From contig PKCK01000093.1 of NCBI GenBank assembly GCA_002862085.1, forward strand, positions 1-49,961: 49,961 nucleotides of DNA, given 5' to 3'. This document shows, piece after piece, positions 43,845 through 49,961 of the stretch. The DNA comes from Planctomycetota bacterium. GTDB taxonomy: Bacteria; Planctomycetota; UBA1135; GCA-002686595. The translations under genes and the position numbers were made by a program. Position 1 is the first letter of the stretch, and every line of letters starts with the position of its first letter. The notes beneath the pieces are model-generated. The model had not been told where the DNA came from and ran no database searches. It saw nothing but the letters and a program-made list of their open reading frames with translations.

Positions 43845-44453
43845 ATGCACCATCTCCGAGTGCTGAGCCGCTTCGCTCAATCCGCCGTGACCCTCGCGGG
43901 TTGCGCCTGGATCCTCCCCCTGTCCATCCTGCTGCTCGGCCCCGGCGCGGCGAGCTGCGGTTACAGCGCCGGGCTCGCCCCGGCGCTTCCCGACGGGCGG
44001 AAGACGGTCTCGATCGGCGTGGAGATCTTCGGGAACGAGTCACAGGTGCCCAACCTCGAGCGCCGGCTGCATCAGGCCCTCAGCGACGCGGCGCGCCGCC
44101 ACACATCGCTCGAGCTCGTGTCCCCGGAGCGCGCAGACCTCGTGGTCCGGGGCGCGATCGAAGGGTTCCGACGGGGGCCCGGAGCACGCACCGGCCAGAA
44201 CCGCGTCGTGGAGAGCCGCGAAATCGTCACGGTCGCCGCGCAGCTCGTGGACCGAGCGGGCGACGCAGAGGTCGGGCGGACCCGGACCGAGGTCGGCTTC
44301 GGCACAGCCATCGACGTGCCGGGCCGGGAGGGCGAGGCGGTCGACAACGCCCTGCGGAACGCCGCCGACAGGATCGTGCTCACACTCGTCGCCGGGCTGC
44401 ACCATGGAGTCGTTCGGCCCGCGGACGGCGGAACGCCGACTCCGCGCCGGTGA
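43845..44453 (+). CDS. LptE-like outer-membrane lipoprotein
   Basis: A 202-residue lipoprotein. The signal segment (ILPLSILLLGPGAASC) leads to a lipobox AASC followed by GYSAG, then the LptE pattern: a strand-forming SIGVEIFGNESQVPNLERRLHQALSDAARR, ADLVVRGAIEGFRR, and a C-terminal helix (AVDNALRNAADRIVLTLVAGL). LptE plugs the LptD translocon that inserts lipopolysaccharide in the outer membrane. Sequence conservation in this family is low, so the call depends partly on size, topology and the BamD-like neighbour 35 bases upstream. The start is the ATG at 43845. Confidence 0.75.
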   Translation: MHHLRVLSRFAQSAVTLAGCAWILPLSILLLGPGAASCGYSAGLAPALPDGRKTVSIGVEIFGNESQVPNLERRLHQALSDAARRHTSLELVSPERADLVVRGAIEGFRRGPGARTGQNRVVESREIVTVAAQLVDRAGDAEVGRTRTEVGFGTAIDVPGREGEAVDNALRNAADRIVLTLVAGLHHGVVRPADGGTPTPRR

Positions 44454-44676
44454 GCGGCGCGAACACCGGGCGGGTCGCGCTGGTACACCGCTGATCGCGC
44501 CCCGGGCCCCCGACGCACCAGAGGGGCCGAAGATTCCCTCACGTGGAGAATGCGCGCTTCGAACAGGCCGTAAACTGCGCGTCAGCGGGGGTCTTTCGCA
44601 CCCCCCACCCCCATTATCCCGAAGCCGCAGTCGAGCTCGACTGGATATTCCGCGGCCCCGGGTCGATAAACAGAGC

Positions 44677-47012
<2,336 letters not shown>

Positions 47013-47016
<4 letters not shown>

Positions 47017-47954
47017 GCGGTGGACCGGACGAGGGCGCGGCCGTGCGGCCGTGGCCCTTCCATGAACCGGGGCGCCCTGCCGAGGGCGCCCCGGTGTCGA
47101 TCATGGGCGTTCTGAACGTGACGCCCGACAGCTTCTCGGACGGTGGCCTCTACGTGGATCCAGGCGCCGCCGAGGCGCGGGGGCTGGAGCTGGTCGCCGA
47201 AGGAGCGCACGTGCTCGACGTCGGCGGCGAGTCCACGAGGCCGGGCGCCGACCCCGTTCCCGCGGACGAGGAGCTGAGGAGGGTCCTCCCCGTCGTGGAG
47301 CGGCTCGCCGTGGGGACGCGCGCGCCCGTCTCGATCGACACGATGAAGAGCGAGGTCGCCCGCGCCGCGGTCGAGGCCGGCGCGGTCGTCGTCAACGACG
47401 TCAGCGGCGGACTCGCGGACCCGGAGATGCTGCCCACCATCGCCGCCCTGAGAGCCAGCGGGCACGACGTCCACGTCGTCCTGATGCATCGCCAGGGAGA
47501 TCCGCGGACCATGCAGCTGGATCCGCGCTACCACGGGGATCCCGTGCGCGAGGTCTGCGCTCACCTCGAGGGCCGCGCAAGGGCGGCTCTCCAGGCAGGG
47601 ATCCCGCTCGACCGCGTCACCCTCGATCCGGGGATCGGGTTCGGGAAACGCCTCGAGCACAACCTCTCTCTCCTCGGCCGGCTCCAAGAGATCCGAGCGC
47701 TCGGCCACCCCCTGCTGCTGGGGGCCTCCCGCAAGTCGTTCATCGGACACATCACCGGCGCGGAGCAGCAGAGCGACTTCCTCGCCTTGGAGCGTCGGGA
47801 CAGGCCCGCTGACCGGCTGGGAGGCACCGCAGCGTGCCTGGCCCTGGCGGTCGCGGGCGGCAGCGTGGACGTCGTGAGGGTCCATGACGTCGCCGTGATG
47901 CGGGAGGCGGTCCTCGTCGCCCAGGCCATCGCGGGGGCGTCCTCAGGGGCCTGA
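47013..47954 (+). CDS. folP: Dihydropteroate synthase
   Basis: A 313-residue cytosolic enzyme of folate synthesis, joining pteridine pyrophosphate and p-aminobenzoate; the sulfonamide target. Signatures are MGVLNVTPDSFSDGG (residues 31-45), LDVGGESTRPGADPV, SIDTMKSEVARAAVEAGAVVVNDVSGG, VLMHRQGDPRTMQ, DPGIGFGK and LLLGASRKSFIG. The GTG at 47013 overlaps the ftsH stop, adding about 30 residues before the barrel; the internal ATG at 47104 is an alternative. The ftsH-folP order is conserved in many bacteria. Confidence 0.95.
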
Positions 47955-48101
47955 GCGGCCCGCACCAGCGCTCACTACAGCCGGCGGCCGATCCCGCCGA
48001 TCCGTAAATCACCGGCGCGGCTCCGAGCGGCAGACCGGGAAGCCCGTGCGCCGGGGCCCCTCGATCGCAATCATGGATCGGCCGGGCCCGCGCCTCCCTC
48101 C

Positions 48102-49961
48102 ATGAACCTCGACCCCAAGACGATCCTCCAGGTCCTCGTGCTGGCGGTGGGCGCGCACATCGTGCTGTCCTTCCTGCGCACGTCCCGGGGAAGTGGTCTC
48201 GTCCGCGGGGTCCTCATCGCCCTGTTCGTGGTCTTCGGCGGGCTGCTGGGCGTCGCCCGCTGGCTCGAGCTCGCGGAGCTCCAGTACATCGTCGAGACGC
48301 TCACGGGCTTCGTCGTCGTCATCCTGGCGATCGTCTTCCAGCCCGAGCTCCGACGGGGCATCGTCAGCATCGGGGACAACCCCCTCCTGCGTACGGTGAT
48401 CGGGTCCCGCGCCGGAGACGTCGCGGACGAGGTGGCGGCCGCCTGCGTGACGATGGCCAAGCGAAAGCAGGGAGCGCTCGTCGCGTTCGAGCGCCAGGTC
48501 GCCCTCGACGCGTGGACCCGCAAGGCCGTGCGCGTCGACGCCCGGGTCTCGCGTCACCTCCTCGACAGCATCTTCCATCCGGGGAGCGCGCTCCACGACG
48601 GCGCTGTGATCGTCCGCGAAAGCCGGATCGCCGCCGCCATGGCGATCCTGCCGCTGACGGAGAGCGACAACCTCGCGCGATCGATCGGGACGCGACACCG
48701 CGCGGCTCTCGGTCTCTCCGAGGAGACCGACGCCATCGTCGTCGCGGTGTCCGAGGAGACGGGGCTCATCACGATCTGTCAGGACGGGCAGATGGAACGC
48801 AAGGCCGTCCGCGACGAGCTCGCGGACGAGCTGCGAGCGCGACTCGGCGGCGACGAATCGAAGTCGAAGCGCGCCGGCCCGTCAGCGCGCGTGGCCCGCG
48901 CGCTCTTCGGCAACCTCGGACAGAAGGCCTTCGCCCTCCTCCTCGGGTTCGGGCTCTTCCTCGTGGCGTTCCGATCGGTCCGCACGACCCAGGAGTTCAG
49001 CGTCGAGGTCCGGGTCGAGCAGGGTGAGGACGCGAACGTCCAGCCCGTCCCCGGAGTGCTCACGATCCTGCTTCCCTCCGACGACGCCTACCTGCAGCGC
49101 CCCGCGCGCGGCCGCGCACTCACCGTGAGTGCGAGCGCCGCGCAGGCGACGCTGGGCAGCTTGGCCGGAGGGATCGGAGGAGTGCTCGTCGTCGATGAGT
49201 CGTGGATCGGCTCGGAGCGCGAGATCGACGCCGACGCGATCCGGTGGGGCCAGGGCAGCTTCGTGGCGGGCCTCGAGGTCCGCATCGAGGACAGCGGAAC
49301 CCTGCCCCTCTCGATCGCTCGCTACCGCACGGCACGGGTCCCCCTCGATCCGACTCTCTTCCGCGAACGAGCCGAGGACGGCGAGGAGCGCCCGAAGGGC
49401 CTCGACGCTGCAGGCGGTCTCGAGGTCGTCCTGTCGACCCTCGAGTTCGCGCCTGCGAGCGCCCCCGTGCGCGGACCCACGGACGCGATCGAGAAGCTCC
49501 TCGCCGGCAGTCGCCAGCTGACCTTCGAGCCTGTCTCCGTCCCCGCGGACAGCGGCTCCGGCTTCGTCGCGGCCCTCGCCCTCGATCCCGCGAACTCGGC
49601 CGGCGTGGAGCTCACCGAGGAGGTCTTCCTCCGCGGCCGCCTCCGCGCGCCCGAGGCCAGCCTGGGCCAGCTCGAGCTCGACGTCGCCGTCGTCTCCTTC
49701 GATCCGGAGTCACCCCTGCTCGCGGACCGCTTCGAGCCACCCACCAATCGCGTCACGGTCCGGGTCTACGGGAGCCGTCTGATCCCGCCGGAGCTCGTGG
49801 AGGACGCCAGGATCCAGCGCCGCCAGGAGCTGTTGAGCTTCGTTCGCCGCGAGGCCCGGGTCTTCGTCGATCTCGCGAAGATCGACCCCGACGTCAGCCT
49901 GCGCGCGACCGTCGAGCTCGCAGAGCTCCCCGACTGGCGCGAGAGCCTGGGCGCCGGATTC
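48102..49961 (+). CDS. Diadenylate cyclase (CdaA type) fused to YbbR-like domains, 3' truncated
   Basis: An open frame of at least 620 residues running off the window. Residues 1-~80 hold three membrane helices as in CdaA, then a diadenylate cyclase (DAC) domain with LHDGAVIV (Asp166-Gly167-Ala168) and the catalytic RHR at 198-200 (GTRHRAALGLSEETDAIVV), making c-di-AMP from two ATP. After a linker there is another membrane helix (about 275-292, KAFALLLGFGLFLVAF), followed by VRTTQEFSVEVRVE and a long extracytoplasmic beta-rich region resembling YbbR repeats. In Firmicutes, CdaA and its regulator CdaR (YbbR) are separate neighbouring genes; here both seem to be in one chain. The ATG at 48102 is supported by frame only. 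It follows folP by 147 bases. Confidence 0.85.
   Translation, partial: MNLDPKTILQVLVLAVGAHIVLSFLRTSRGSGLVRGVLIALFVVFGGLLGVARWLELAELQYIVETLTGFVVVILAIVFQPELRRGIVSIGDNPLLRTVIGSRAGDVADEVAAACVTMAKRKQGALVAFERQVALDAWTRKAVRVDARVSRHLLDSIFHPGSALHDGAVIVRESRIAAAMAILPLTESDNLARSIGTRHRAALGLSEETDAIVVAVSEETGLITICQDGQMERKAVRDELADELRARLGGDESKSKRAGPSARVARALFGNLGQKAFALLLGFGLFLVAFRSVRTTQEFSVEVRVEQGEDANVQPVPGVLTILLPSDDAYLQRPARGRALTVSASAAQATLGSLAGGIGGVLVVDESWIGSEREIDADAIRWGQGSFVAGLEVRIEDSGTLPLSIARYRTARVPLDPTLFRERAEDGEERPKGLDAAGGLEVVLSTLEFAPASAPVRGPTDAIEKLLAGSRQLTFEPVSVPADSGSGFVAALALDPANSAGVELTEEVFLRGRLRAPEASLGQLELDVAVVSFDPESPLLADRFEPPTNRVTVRVYGSRLIPPELVEDARIQRRQELLSFVRREARVFVDLAKIDPDVSLRATVELAELPDWRESLGAGF

Overview
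The window is about 50 kb of very GC-rich bacterial chromosome that is densely coded. The gene content points to a Gram-negative-type (diderm) bacterium, most likely a planctomycete of the large-genome, high-GC kind. Three things support this: a secreted protein (996-2600) ending in a C-terminal module that I associate with secreted proteins of large planctomycete genomes; many short lipoproteins and Tat or Sec signal peptides; and outer-membrane genes (LptE-like, BamD-like, heptosyltransferase). The phylum is an inference, because there is no rRNA gene here to settle it. No tRNA, rRNA, insertion sequence, phage gene or CRISPR array was seen.

Layout. 1-2600: the 3' end of oligopeptidase B and a large secreted protein. 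2601-3623: about 1 kb with no recognisable gene, bounded by strong GC hairpins. 3624-4301 (minus): a small exported protein made of two HMA-like repeats, each carrying an in-frame UGA at the same position, read here as a selenoprotein with two selenocysteines. 4655-14687: PEP synthase, HtrA-type protease, glutamine cyclotransferase-like lipoprotein, VolA/Pla-1-like lipase, ribosomal protein S14 and an M28 peptidase. 14700-18376 (minus): a run encoding a coiled-coil protein, a CobW-type GTPase, a xylose-isomerase-like TIM barrel and a thioredoxin-fold protein without its cysteines. 18426-25523: arylsulfotransferase-like lipoprotein, PilZ protein, voltage-gated-type potassium channel, GT9 glycosyltransferase, DUF445 protein, SDR epimerase and S1-domain RNA-binding protein.

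25567-36143: a GT-C-like membrane protein, then two translationally coupled B12-binding radical SAM enzymes (27099-31471), the second with a PqqD/RRE-like tail, followed 45 bases later by a 54-residue acidic peptide (31517-31681). Together these look like a ribosomally made, post-translationally modified peptide (RiPP) locus. It is followed by a MoxR / DUF58 / transglutaminase trio with overlapping start and stop codons.

36493-39928 (minus): HisRS, imidazolonepropionase and an ECF sigma factor. 40110-49961 (plus): a long envelope/housekeeping run of CorC-like CBS protein, RecO, BamD-like, LptE-like, FtsH, dihydropteroate synthase and a diadenylate cyclase that continues past the window edge and appears fused to a YbbR (CdaR) part. 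Most neighbours in this run overlap by a few bases or sit close together, consistent with one or two operons.

The two most interesting systems are the dual-Sec HMA repeat protein at 3624-4301 and the radical-SAM RiPP locus at 27099-31681.
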